This document shows positions 27,442 to 36,569 of a stretch of DNA of 57,884 nt, piece after piece. Origin of the DNA: Aliiglaciecola lipolytica (GTDB lineage: Bacteria; Pseudomonadota; Gammaproteobacteria; Enterobacterales; Alteromonadaceae). A program made the position numbers and the translations under genes. The notes beneath the pieces are model-generated. The model made no database searches. It saw only the letters and a program-made list of their open reading frames with translations, and was not told the DNA's origin. How positions within the stretch are numbered: the stretch's first letter is position 1; the number at the start of each line of letters is the position of its first letter. The stretch covers positions 1-57,884 of the forward strand of contig NZ_JAHKPT010000016.1 of the NCBI RefSeq assembly GCF_018860635.1. Direction: 5' to 3'.

Positions 27442-28122
27442 GTGGCAATATCAAAGGACAAAGTAGGCTTAACGCGGGAGGATTTGCGTAAATTGCGTGC
27501 TATGCGACCCGGACTTTCTTTGGATCTTCAAGTTATGGCTGCTTCTGGGGTTAAAAGAATCAAGACTGAATTTGTTGGATTAGACGGCAGCCGCTGTTTA
27601 ATTATTAAATTTCCTGATGAAGCTCGTTGGGGCAATTTACGGGATGTCATATATCCTGATAGTGTTTTAGTCGTGCGTTACATTCACGAAGAAGATGCCG
27701 GCGAAGTAGTCGCATTTAAAGTCAAGATTAATGTCATACTGAATAAACCAGGTAACTATATATTTACTTCGTTTCCGCTTTCACTTCAGTGTCATGCACT
27801 GAGAAGTGAGCAACGAGCCCAAGCCCACGTATTTGTGACTGTGGTAGAAACTGAATCTGATGTGATGTTATTTGATGGTTTAATAGTGGATTTGTCTTCA
27901 AGTGGCTGTCGCGTCTCAGTAGACCGTCAACTGGTGAAACAAAAATTGGCGCTAAAAACACACATCACCTTAGCGATTAAAAATCCAGACGGAAAAATAT
28001 CCGAATTAACTGGTATAGTTATGAATCAAAAAGTCGATGAAACCCGTTTTTACTTAGGTGTTAAATTCGAGGCTTCAGAAAAAATTGTCGAAGGTTTGTT
28101 GCATCAACTGATGATAGCTTGA
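27442..28122 (+). CDS. PilZ-domain protein (probable c-di-GMP receptor)
   Basis: This 226-residue protein has an N-terminal beta-rich region (about 15-110, as in YcgR-like proteins) and a C-terminal PilZ domain. The c-di-GMP signatures are visible as RSEQR (RxxxR) and DLSSSGCRV (DxSxxG). It may be a flagellar brake or another c-di-GMP effector; no flagellar genes are adjacent. Translation starts with GTG; AGGAG lies 11 bases upstream. Confidence 0.82.
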   Translation: MAISKDKVGLTREDLRKLRAMRPGLSLDLQVMAASGVKRIKTEFVGLDGSRCLIIKFPDEARWGNLRDVIYPDSVLVVRYIHEEDAGEVVAFKVKINVILNKPGNYIFTSFPLSLQCHALRSEQRAQAHVFVTVVETESDVMLFDGLIVDLSSSGCRVSVDRQLVKQKLALKTHITLAIKNPDGKISELTGIVMNQKVDETRFYLGVKFEASEKIVEGLLHQLMIA

Positions 28123-28241
28123 CCTTTTACTGGGTGACATTATGGGCGTTGTCGTGGGGATAACTCCTAATTGAGTGGCATCACTATTAATAATAATAAA
28201 ATTAAGATGTGCAGAGCTTTTGCTCCATTTACGAGGTATCT

Positions 28242-28703
28242 ATGCGAAGAGTCGAAACGTTATTAAATGAATATGGCGAAAGTCATCAAAATAAAACAAA
28301 TGTTTTAATCCACGGAATTGCCGTTCCGGCAATTTATTTTGTGACATTTGCATTAATTTGGTCTATTCCCACCCCTGAATTTTTAGATCATTTCGATATC
28401 ACATGGGCCCATGTGATTTCTATTCCTGTGCTTTGGTATTACTTTAAATTGTCTGGCCCAATTGGGGCTGCAATGACGTTATTCACTATTTTATGTTTTG
28501 GCGGAATCCGGCTGTTAGCTTATTTGGATATTTCCGTATGGCAATTTAGCTTAGCGCTTTTTGTGGTGATGTGGATTTTGCAATTTGTAGGTCATAAAAT
28601 TGAAGGAAAAAAACCATCCTTTCTTAAAGATATTCAGTTTTTATTAGTCGGTCCTGCTTGGTGGTGGGTACACTGGTTAAAACGTTTTAATATTCAATAT
28701 TAA
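28242..28703 (+). CDS. DUF962/Mpo1-like membrane protein
   Basis: This 153-residue protein with about four membrane helices has the DUF962 pattern (EYGESHQNKTNVLIHGIAVP, then LQFVGHKIEGKKPS and GPAWWW). The yeast homologue Mpo1 is an iron-dependent dioxygenase in alpha-oxidation of 2-hydroxy fatty acids; the histidines His-x-x-x-Asn and IHG are kept. A bacterial function is not established. The ATG at 28242 with GAGGT is preferred over a start at 28209. Confidence 0.8.
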   Translation: MRRVETLLNEYGESHQNKTNVLIHGIAVPAIYFVTFALIWSIPTPEFLDHFDITWAHVISIPVLWYYFKLSGPIGAAMTLFTILCFGGIRLLAYLDISVWQFSLALFVVMWILQFVGHKIEGKKPSFLKDIQFLLVGPAWWWVHWLKRFNIQY

Positions 28704-28707
28704 AACG
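28683..28707. repeat. Perfect 25-base palindrome over a stop codon
   Basis: CGTTTTAATATT (28683-28694) and AATATTAAAACG (28696-28707) are perfect reverse complements around a single C. The palindrome spans the last codons and stop (28701-28703) of the DUF962 gene. It may act as a transcript-end hairpin, although it is AT-rich and has no T-run after it. Confidence 0.6.
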
Positions 28708-28903
28708 CCGATTTGAGACATTTAAAAAGCCAGTTGATTGAGGCGTTCAATCACAGGTATTTAGTCTTTAACTGAATATCGCAAGTTGAAAAACTGCGGA
28801 AGTTCGACGGATTACTTACTTTGCGACAAACACAACTATGGTTGGGATTAACAACGAGTTTTTGATTATCTGCAAGGGTATAATAAACGCTTAATCTGTT
28901 CAC

Positions 28904-30001
28904 TTGAGATTTACTTTGATCAATTGGCAAAAACTGTTCGAAAATCGTGAGAGGCTATTCTGGACCCTGCATACCGGAGGGTGGGCTGGTTTCGCGATTG
29001 TTTATTATATTGGTTCATTCTTACATGATGTACGCGGAATATGGATTTTTGTCATTGCACTAAATGCAATGGCAGGGTGGTTGTTAACCATACCTTTGCG
29101 CTACATATACCGTTGGGCTCATCAACAAACTGCATGGAAAATGCTACTTACTGTAGCCGTCAGTGCTTATTTTATTGCCTTATTCTGGGCCGTTCTGAAA
29201 AATATTAATTATTGGGAAATTTATAAACACGGTTATCGACCTGAAGCTTGGTTTATGTATTTCACTAACACCATTAATTCATTGATCATGGTGGTATGTT
29301 GGAGTGGATTGTATTTCGGGATTAAGAACTTCCAAATGCTGCAAAAAGAAAAGCAAAATGCACTCAAAGCGTCAACAATGGCCCACCAAGCACATTTGAA
29401 AATGCTCAGGTATCAATTGAATCCGCATTTTTTGTTTAACACTTTAAATGCGATCAGCACGTTAATTTTAATTAAAGACAATAAAACTGCTGAGGCAATG
29501 GTCAGCCGGTTAAGTGACTTTTTGCGTTATTCGCTAGATAAAGATCCGATTAAAAAGATTTCACTTAAGCATGAAATACAAGCCTTAGAGCTATATTTAG
29601 AGATAGAAAAAGTACGTTTTGATGATCGCTTAGACGTTGAATGGGATATCGCTGAAGATTGTAACCAAGCCTTGGTTCCCAGTTTAATTTTGCAACCAAT
29701 CATCGAGAATGCGATTAAATATGCTATTTCTAAAATGGAAAAGGGCGGTAAAATAAAAGTTGTCGCTAAATCGTTTGGCCGCGATTTGATGCTCGAAGTA
29801 AGTGACAATGGCCCAGGTGCTAATATTGAAAATGGTCAATTAAATCGTAGCAATGGTGTTGGATTACCGAATATCCAAGAACGACTCAACTCATTGTATT
29901 CAAATAACTTTTCTTATGTCGTATCTCACAATCAGCCTACGGGTATAAAAGTGAGCATTCGAATTCCTTTTGAGGTGAATGAACATGACAACCAAAATTA
30001 A
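28904..30001 (+). CDS. LytS-type sensor histidine kinase (His_kinase family)
   Basis: This 365-residue protein has four to five N-terminal membrane helices (up to about 140), a short coiled linker, and the LytS-type phospho-acceptor block LRYQLNPHFLFNTLNAIS (His175). The ATPase motifs are LQPIIENAIKYA, VSDNGPGANI and GVGLPNIQERL. It should phosphorylate the response regulator whose gene overlaps its 3' end. The signal is unknown. The apparent start is TTG, without a clear ribosome site and 20 bases after a TATAAT (28879-28884), so it is uncertain. Confidence 0.9.
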   Translation: MRFTLINWQKLFENRERLFWTLHTGGWAGFAIVYYIGSFLHDVRGIWIFVIALNAMAGWLLTIPLRYIYRWAHQQTAWKMLLTVAVSAYFIALFWAVLKNINYWEIYKHGYRPEAWFMYFTNTINSLIMVVCWSGLYFGIKNFQMLQKEKQNALKASTMAHQAHLKMLRYQLNPHFLFNTLNAISTLILIKDNKTAEAMVSRLSDFLRYSLDKDPIKKISLKHEIQALELYLEIEKVRFDDRLDVEWDIAEDCNQALVPSLILQPIIENAIKYAISKMEKGGKIKVVAKSFGRDLMLEVSDNGPGANIENGQLNRSNGVGLPNIQERLNSLYSNNFSYVVSHNQPTGIKVSIRIPFEVNEHDNQN

Positions 30002-30809
30002 AGCGTTGATTGTAGATGACGAGCCATTAGCAAGAAAAGGCTTGGCAGTTAGGTTGCAAGAATTTGATAATATTGAAGTATTAGGGGAGTGCCAAAACGG
30101 CCTCGAAGCTGTTTCAGTGATACCTCAACTTCGTCCCGATTTGGTATTTTTGGATATCCAAATGCCAGGCTTAAACGGTTTTCAAGTGATCAATAAACTC
30201 AGAGAATTGCAGCAACCGGTTCCTATTATTGTGTTTGTTACCGCCTATGATAGTTACGCCATAAAAGCCTTTGATATTCATGCTTTAGATTATGTTTTAA
30301 AGCCTATCGATGAAAAACGCTTGCGGGTAGCAATCGAAAAAGTATCTGCGGTATTTGGACAAAATAGTGAAGGTGAACAAAAAGTTAAATTAGCTAAACT
30401 CGTCGCTGAATTTACCGGAGACGATTGTGAAGATATTTTACAACGTCTGGCATCAGGCGAAACTATTGATAACAAGCGTTATCCTTCTATTTTAGCCATA
30501 AAAGACGGTTCCGAAGTGACGCGAGTTGCCGTTGACGATATTCAATGGATTGATGCAGCAGGGGACTATATGTGTGTCCATGCTTCTGATGGTACTCACA
30601 TAATGCGCCGCACTATGAAGGAACTAGAGGAAGAATTGGATCCCAGAAAGTTTGTCAGGGCCCATCGTTCAGCAATCGTCAATATTCAATATGTCACTAA
30701 AATGGTCAGTCATGTTAGTGGTGAGTATCATCTCGTACTGAGTAATGACACTGAATTAAAAGTGAGTCGCAGTCATAGAGATAAAGTGAAGGAAATGATC
30801 AGGGTTTAA
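29985..30809 (+). CDS. LytTR-family response regulator
   Basis: The receiver domain has Asp11-Asp12, phospho-acceptor Asp57 (DLVFLDIQMPG) and VLKP. The C-terminal LytTR DNA-binding domain (about 165-270) contains DIQWIDAAGDYMCVHA and FVRAHRSAIVNIQYV. The ATG at 29985 follows GAGGTG by 6 bases; an ATG two codons earlier is also possible. The overlap with the kinase gene shows they form one transcription unit. The target genes cannot be told. Confidence 0.92.
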   Translation: MTTKIKALIVDDEPLARKGLAVRLQEFDNIEVLGECQNGLEAVSVIPQLRPDLVFLDIQMPGLNGFQVINKLRELQQPVPIIVFVTAYDSYAIKAFDIHALDYVLKPIDEKRLRVAIEKVSAVFGQNSEGEQKVKLAKLVAEFTGDDCEDILQRLASGETIDNKRYPSILAIKDGSEVTRVAVDDIQWIDAAGDYMCVHASDGTHIMRRTMKELEEELDPRKFVRAHRSAIVNIQYVTKMVSHVSGEYHLVLSNDTELKVSRSHRDKVKEMIRV

Positions 30810-30845
30810 TAACGACACTTTTTGCTTAATCTGCAGTTCTTTTGG

Positions 30846-32003
30846 CTATAAACACAATTCTCGCAATGGCAGGCTCGCTGCACCGACGGCGACAGGACAC
30901 TCTTGTACTCCAGCAGTAACTATTTTGGGAAGCGGTCTTTTTGCACCTCGTCGAAATTGAGCATAGACATCTATCCTTGGGATTAACTTTTCGGCCAAAG
31001 AAACGGGAATGTGACCTCCTAATACTATTGCTTGAGTATCTAATAACGCCGAACAGGCAGTTGCAACCAAGTCTAACGAATCTTGAACTTTATAGATCCA
31101 TTCTTCTACACCAGGCCAATTGACATCAAAGTTATTATGCAAATTATAAATAGAGTGGACTTCTACGTTGTTTTTTATCAGTATCCGTTTTAACAACGCA
31201 AGATTGGGATGAGAATATATTTTAGAAGGAAGCATGTCACCTAGCTCACCAGCGTTACCATATGTCCCGCGTAAGACTTCGTTATTCGACACCAGTCCAC
31301 CACCAAAGCCATAAGAAATGAAAAAATATACGAAGTTTTTATAATTTCGTCCAACTCCGGCGATTCCTTCACCAGCTGCAGCCCCTGTGGCATCATTAAC
31401 TACCCAGGTAGGTAACTTAAATCGCAAGGAAACGATTTGTGCTATATCGACTTGAGCCCATTCTTCAATCAAATGGTGCGTGTTCATTTTACCGTCCATA
31501 GCACTGAAAAAACCAGATATTCCTACCCCCATTCCCAGTACCTTCGACTCGTCGATATGATTAACTTTAATCAGATCATTCACAATTAGCTCAGACTGGG
31601 ATAATACGTTTTCAATACTCATGTCTTTTAGCTCTTGAAGACGTGTATCAACCACATTTCCTGCAAAGTCCATTAACGCGATGCCCACAGCGTCTAATAA
31701 AATTGATAAGCCAAAGCAATAAGCAAAAGTTGGGTTAGGTTCCAACTCAAAACTAGGGTTACCCCTTGATGATGAAGATATTCGGTCGGTTTGTAAAAGT
31801 ACGCCTTTTTCCAATAAGTTTTTAACTAATCGTGAAACAGACTGTTGCGGTATCTTGGTGGCATCGACTATCGTTCTTTGGTTTACATTTTTAGACCAAA
31901 ATACCAATTTAAGCACATCTCTTTCATTGTCCTGAAATAACTTCCCACCTTTACCTAGTTTAAAACTATTTCTTAGATAAACCCCGTTTTTAGAAGAAAG
32001 CAT
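30846..32003 (-). CDS. ROK-family transcriptional regulator (NagC/Mlc-like), zinc site lost
   Basis: This 385-residue protein has an N-terminal winged HTH (about 28-85: NQRTIVDATKIPQQSVSRLV) and a C-terminal ROK sugar-binding domain (VNDATGAAAGEGI, FFISYGFGGGLVSNNEVLRG). The usual GEIGH is GELGD here, and the CxCGxxGC zinc loop is absent, so it differs from Mlc/NagC. The kinase-type N-terminal phosphate loop is also missing, which fits a regulator. It is divergent from the TonB receptor gene of the sugar locus and probably represses it in the absence of the sugar. AAGG precedes the ATG. Confidence 0.85.
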   Translation of the reverse strand: MLSSKNGVYLRNSFKLGKGGKLFQDNERDVLKLVFWSKNVNQRTIVDATKIPQQSVSRLVKNLLEKGVLLQTDRISSSSRGNPSFELEPNPTFAYCFGLSILLDAVGIALMDFAGNVVDTRLQELKDMSIENVLSQSELIVNDLIKVNHIDESKVLGMGVGISGFFSAMDGKMNTHHLIEEWAQVDIAQIVSLRFKLPTWVVNDATGAAAGEGIAGVGRNYKNFVYFFISYGFGGGLVSNNEVLRGTYGNAGELGDMLPSKIYSHPNLALLKRILIKNNVEVHSIYNLHNNFDVNWPGVEEWIYKVQDSLDLVATACSALLDTQAIVLGGHIPVSLAEKLIPRIDVYAQFRRGAKRPLPKIVTAGVQECPVAVGAASLPLRELCL

Positions 32004-32420
32004 GTGCGACCTTATTTTTGATTTTAGTACTTATCATAATACAAGAAATTCGGAAAAGTTAGGCTCCGAAAGAAGTCTCGACTCTACTAAAGTTTGTAAT
32101 TTATTGGCAAGGGCTAAGATTAAATATCTTGCAGATATTAACTAACTTATTTTTTTATACCGCTAGTTTACGCTAATTACTGAATTATTATCCTTAAAAT
32201 TCAATGGTTTTAGTTTCTCCACTAACAACCCATATTAATTTTTACATATTGTTATGAGTTAAAAAAACACATAAAAATAAATAAATTATATTTTTACAAC
32301 CCAAAAAGGGTTGTTGTTGTGTTTTTTTTATGTTCAAATATTAACAAGTACGCTACATAACATTAATAATTTGATTGAACTACGCACTTTGTAGTCTGCA
32401 ACTACACTGGAGAAATACTA
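32004..32420. other. Divergent regulatory region of the sugar locus
   Basis: This 417-base, very AT-rich region separates the ROK gene and the TonB receptor gene. It holds the inverted repeat at 32296-32314, described separately, and no plausible gene. A tentative receptor promoter is TTGTGT (32317-32322) and TATTAA (32339-32344), 16 bases apart. That would put the inverted repeat immediately upstream of the -35. Confidence 0.35.
32296..32314. promoter_or_regulatory. Operator-like inverted repeat, probable ROK binding site (copy 1)
   Basis: The perfect repeat is ACAACCCAAAAAGGGTTGT: 7-base arms with a 5-base A spacer. It lies 107 bases upstream of the TonB receptor ATG. A second copy with the same core and spacing is at 37915-37929 in front of the hydrolase operon. 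Two copies bracketing one pathway next to a repressor gene make a shared operator the best explanation. Confidence 0.65.
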
Positions 32421-34862
32421 ATGAAAATGACACCCATAGCTTGCGTTTTATCCATGGCTTTTACTGCGACAATATCAGCTCAGGAAAATGCTAACGATAC
32501 TAATGCTGATGTTGAAAAAATAATCGTAACTGGCTCTAGCGTTGCTCGAACAGAAGCCGATACACCAGCGAAAACCACGTTGATAAACAAAGAAAATATA
32601 GCCAATACAGGGTTTTCTAGCCAAGCTGATATTTTAATGAGTGTACCCGGTATTAAAGTTGAAGGTGGTGGCGGAGAAGTGGCTACAAATGCATTTGTAA
32701 GAGGGTTGCCATCTGGTGGTCAATTTCAGTTCACACCGCTAAATTATGATGGAATGCCAGCTTTTCAATCCGGTATGACTTCTTCTGCACAGGATGTCTA
32801 TTATCGCCCTGATATCGGCATCGAACGTGTAGAGTACGTAGGCGGTGGAGTTTCCAATTTATTCGGACCAGGTTCAGTGGCAGGTATTATAAATTACATT
32901 TCTCGCAAAGGTAGCGATGACCCAGAGAGCACCATTCAACTGGAAATAGCTGAAGATGGCAGAATCAGAACAGATTTTTTTAATAGCGGAGCACTGTCTA
33001 GCGACGATAATATATATTACGCATTGTCTGGTTTCTATCGTTACGATGAAGGTCCTTTAGATACCGGATTACCTACAAAAGGCTATCAAATCAGAGGGAA
33101 TATTCGAAAAGAATTTGATGATGGTTTTATTACATTTCACGGTCAAATGATAAATGACAAAGTTCAGTTTTTCTTACCGCTACCTCTTGATGGAGCGAGC
33201 CGCGATAGGCTTATTGGCAATGATGGTTCTACCGTCTTTGTAGGGCAAACTGTAGCCGCCGCTGAACTAAGCTACCCAACCGCCAATGGTCAATATGAAT
33301 CACCGATTCGCGATGGTGTATCTACAGAAGGTGGCTCGTTTGGTGTTGATTTTGAAAAAGAACTTACTGATAGCTGGCGTATCGCAGGTAAAGCGAAAGC
33401 CGCTAGCTATGATCATCAGTTTAACCTGTTCCTAGACGGAGATGGTATTGCTAATTCGCCAGAGCCTCTTGATGGATATATAAATAATTCTGCCAGAACA
33501 ATTAATGGTGATGTATTAAGTGCGCTAGGAACAGCTAATTTTACTTGGTCAGAAACTGGATCAGCAGTGCCAGAGGATTATTTGTTATTTGGTAACCGTT
33601 TACTTGATCGACAGCGTGATGGTGATTTTTTTAGTACTGAATTCAACTTAACAGGTGAGCTAGAGGGTGGTGGTTTTGACCATACCGTCAACATAGGTAC
33701 CTTTTTCATTCATGCTCAACAGATGGATTACAACATCATATCAAGTTACCTAGCTGATTTCAGTAATGGCAAAAATGCGCGATTAGTAGACCTTTCCTTT
33801 ACTAACGCAAGTGGTGAAACGGTAATGTATTCCAGAAACGGTGTCATTGGACCGGGCACTAGTTACACTAACAAAGATTTGACCAGTAAACGCACGGCCT
33901 TTTATATCACCGATCAAATGGAAAACGAAAGTTGGGCGTTTGATGTAGGTATGAGAATAGAACGCGCAGTGGGGACATCCAAATCAGAAGGTAGTGAAGT
34001 AGTAGTGGTTTCAGATGATCCAAGCTTAGCACCTAATTTGCAAGTGAATACTACCGGTAACGGCAAGTTCACCTATGGTGAGGTCTCTACCACTGAAGCT
34101 GCATTTTCTGCCGCATTACTTTATAAAATGGAAGACAGTGATTTAAACCTATATGCAAACGCCTCTAAAGGTTATTTCTTCCCACAAATCAGAAGTATTA
34201 CCTTTGATCCTAACGGAGAGCCACAAAGCTACGAAGGTGAAGATATTACACTGGGTGCAATCGGCTTTAAATATTTCCCTAAAGATTTATACATTGACGC
34301 TTCATTGTTCATTGCAAATTTGGACAACAGACGATCAGTTGATTTTGAAAATGACGGCTCGGGAGGACTTATAGAACTCGTAAAAACACAATCAACTGAA
34401 ACCATAGGGGCTGAAGTCATTGGTCGTTATAACTTATCTGATGAAATCGTTGTTGAAGGTAATGTTACTTATCAAGATGCTGAATTTACTGAAGGTAATG
34501 ACACAGGAAAAGTGCCTAGAAGACAACCTGAGTTCACCGGTAATTTAGCCGTTTCTTATAACAACGGATTTGTCGATTCAAGATTAGCACTTAGTTACTT
34601 TGGTGACGCATACGCTAATGACGATAATTCAGTCGAGTTGGATAGCCATACAATTGCTACATTTAACGCTGGATATACTTGGGAACTTAACAATGACCAA
34701 CGGATCCGTGTGGGCGTGAATGTGTGGAACTTGTTTGATAACGAAGGAATTACAGAAGGCTCACCAAGACAAGGTAACAGTCAGGTTTCTGGTGGCGAAT
34801 TTTTCGTTGGTAGACCTGTGTTGCCAAGACGCATCAGCTTAACAGCCAGATATGATTTCTAA
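32421..34862 (+). CDS. TonB-dependent outer membrane receptor
   Basis: This 813-residue outer membrane receptor has a signal peptide (cleavage near ISAQE), a TonB-box-like segment EKIIVTGSS, a plug domain (TPAKTTLINKENI, ADILMSVPGIKVEGGGGE, NAFVRGLPSGGQF) and a C-terminal beta-barrel ending in phenylalanine (RRISLTARYDF). It imports a solute too scarce or too large for porins, using TonB energy. Its place at the head of a mannosylglycerate-type locus suggests that substrate or a derivative, but barrel sequence does not give specificity. GGAGA lies 7 bases before the ATG. Confidence 0.92.
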   Translation: MKMTPIACVLSMAFTATISAQENANDTNADVEKIIVTGSSVARTEADTPAKTTLINKENIANTGFSSQADILMSVPGIKVEGGGGEVATNAFVRGLPSGGQFQFTPLNYDGMPAFQSGMTSSAQDVYYRPDIGIERVEYVGGGVSNLFGPGSVAGIINYISRKGSDDPESTIQLEIAEDGRIRTDFFNSGALSSDDNIYYALSGFYRYDEGPLDTGLPTKGYQIRGNIRKEFDDGFITFHGQMINDKVQFFLPLPLDGASRDRLIGNDGSTVFVGQTVAAAELSYPTANGQYESPIRDGVSTEGGSFGVDFEKELTDSWRIAGKAKAASYDHQFNLFLDGDGIANSPEPLDGYINNSARTINGDVLSALGTANFTWSETGSAVPEDYLLFGNRLLDRQRDGDFFSTEFNLTGELEGGGFDHTVNIGTFFIHAQQMDYNIISSYLADFSNGKNARLVDLSFTNASGETVMYSRNGVIGPGTSYTNKDLTSKRTAFYITDQMENESWAFDVGMRIERAVGTSKSEGSEVVVVSDDPSLAPNLQVNTTGNGKFTYGEVSTTEAAFSAALLYKMEDSDLNLYANASKGYFFPQIRSITFDPNGEPQSYEGEDITLGAIGFKYFPKDLYIDASLFIANLDNRRSVDFENDGSGGLIELVKTQSTETIGAEVIGRYNLSDEIVVEGNVTYQDAEFTEGNDTGKVPRRQPEFTGNLAVSYNNGFVDSRLALSYFGDAYANDDNSVELDSHTIATFNAGYTWELNNDQRIRVGVNVWNLFDNEGITEGSPRQGNSQVSGGEFFVGRPVLPRRISLTARYDF

Positions 34863-34881
34863 CTAAATTACGAATGCGTTC

Positions 34882-34907
34882 AGAGCGCTCGATAATTCGA
34901 GTGCTCT
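34882..34907 (+). terminator. Hairpin after the TonB receptor gene
   Basis: AGAGCGCTCGA (34882-34892) pairs with TCGAGTGCTCT (34897-34907) around TAAT, with one G-T pair. It lies 20 bases after the stop codon. No long T-run follows, so it may be a weak terminator or an mRNA-stabilising hairpin that lowers expression of the following symporter. Confidence 0.5.
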
Positions 34908-34973
34908 ATTTAGCAGGTTTAAGATCATTCTGAGTCGAACCTACCTTTAAATTACAAGTTAAGTTGTGCAAAT

Positions 34974-36554
34974 ATGAATACTTTTGATTACGCCATTGTT
35001 GTTATATACCTTGTATTGCTTGTTGCTATGGGATTTAGCTTTCGCCAACAGAATACTAAAGACGATTATTTTTTAGGTGGTCGAACCTTGGGGTGGAAAG
35101 CACTGACCTTGTCGGTGATGGCTACTCAACTTTCTGCTATCAGTTTTGTATCAGCCCCTGCATTTGTTGGTCTACGAGAGGGTGGAGGGTTGCAGTGGTT
35201 ATCATATGAGTTGGGTGTTCCGCTAGCAATGCTGCTCATTTTAAGTACTATTTTACCGGCTCTATACCGTTCAGGGTTTGTCAGTATTTACGATTATCTA
35301 GAGCAACGTTTTGGTCGCTCAACCCGAATTTTAATTAGTTTCGTGTTTCAGTTTAGTCGCGCGTTTGCTACCGGAATAATGATTTTTGCTGCATCACTTA
35401 TTCTGCAAGGTACCATGGGAATCGAAGCTTGGCAGGCGATTGCATTAACCGGTGTGATAACGGTTTTGTACTCGTTGCAAGGTGGAATGAAAGCTGTGGT
35501 TTACGGTGACGCCATACAAATGATTATTATTGTTTTGGGCACTATTGCTTGTATAGTATTTGGCCTGCATTACCTTGGAGGGGTGGATGAATTCGTTAAT
35601 AAAGTTGATCCTGCACGGTTAAACGCGATAAAGCCTGATTCCTTTGGATTTGATGGTGAAGGTTTTGGATTGTTACCAATGATATTTGGTGGATTCGTAC
35701 TCTACGCATCTTACTACGGCTGTGATCAGACCCAAGCTCAACGGGCATTGGCCGCTTCAAGTACACGAGACTTAAGATATATGATGCTGGCGAATGCGAC
35801 TGTGCGTTTTCCGATTACACTACTTTATTGTTTTTCCGGTCTAATTGTCGGTACTTTGGCGATGACTGATACCGGTTTCATGGCACAAATTTCCGCTGAA
35901 AATCCAGATTGGATGATGCCTCTTTTCATTCTAAATTACCTGCCTCATGGCATGATTGGTATATTGGTTGTGGCTATATTAGCTGCAGCTATGTCGTCAT
36001 TAAGCTCTGCAATAAATTCTTTAGCAGCGGTGAGTATTGAAGATTATTGCCGTATTACAGGTAAAAAACTTGAGCCCAAAGAATATTTAAAGAAAGCAAA
36101 ATATGTTGGTCTGATTTGGGGAGCCGTCACCTTGGCTTTATCTTTCTACGCAGGCGACATAGCGCCAACCGTAATTGAAGCAATAAATAAGGTCGGTTCA
36201 GTGTTTTACGGTCCTATTTTAGCTGTATTCCTGTTAGCTGTTGTGGACAAAAGTTTAGGTGCACGTGAAATTAACATTGGTCTTATTGCAGGTGTATTAA
36301 TCAATATTATTGTTTGGTTAACAATGGACAATGTATTTTGGTTCTGGTGGAACTTTATCGGCTTCATTGTCGCGTCTTTAATGGCATATATTGTAAAAAT
36401 GTTGATTGGTGGCAGTTATAAATCCCCCGTGCCAAGTATAGAAAAAAGCTTAGAGAAAGTATCTATTTTGACTAAGTCCGACATCATTATATTGTTAAGT
36501 TCGTTCATTATCATGTTGGCTATTTGTGCCTACATTCCAACATTATTCGCATAG
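34974..36554 (+). CDS. Sodium:solute symporter (SSF family)
   Basis: This 526-residue inner membrane protein has about 13 helices and the SSF pattern (YFLGGRTLGWKALTLSVMATQLSAISFVSAPAFVGL read in blocks; VVAILAAAMSSLSSAINSLA). It is sodium-driven. It lies between the receptor and the glycerate kinase gene, so it most likely takes up the locus substrate from the periplasm. The start has no clear ribosome site. The 15-base gap to the glycerate kinase gene suggests co-transcription. Confidence 0.9.
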   Translation: MNTFDYAIVVIYLVLLVAMGFSFRQQNTKDDYFLGGRTLGWKALTLSVMATQLSAISFVSAPAFVGLREGGGLQWLSYELGVPLAMLLILSTILPALYRSGFVSIYDYLEQRFGRSTRILISFVFQFSRAFATGIMIFAASLILQGTMGIEAWQAIALTGVITVLYSLQGGMKAVVYGDAIQMIIIVLGTIACIVFGLHYLGGVDEFVNKVDPARLNAIKPDSFGFDGEGFGLLPMIFGGFVLYASYYGCDQTQAQRALAASSTRDLRYMMLANATVRFPITLLYCFSGLIVGTLAMTDTGFMAQISAENPDWMMPLFILNYLPHGMIGILVVAILAAAMSSLSSAINSLAAVSIEDYCRITGKKLEPKEYLKKAKYVGLIWGAVTLALSFYAGDIAPTVIEAINKVGSVFYGPILAVFLLAVVDKSLGAREINIGLIAGVLINIIVWLTMDNVFWFWWNFIGFIVASLMAYIVKMLIGGSYKSPVPSIEKSLEKVSILTKSDIIILLSSFIIMLAICAYIPTLFA

Positions 36555-36569
36555 GAGAATAAAATCAAA

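Noticed and set aside
28677-28690. TTAAAACGTTTTAA as a LacI-type operator
   Set aside because: It lies inside the end of a coding region, far from any promoter, and is a by-product of the larger palindrome there.
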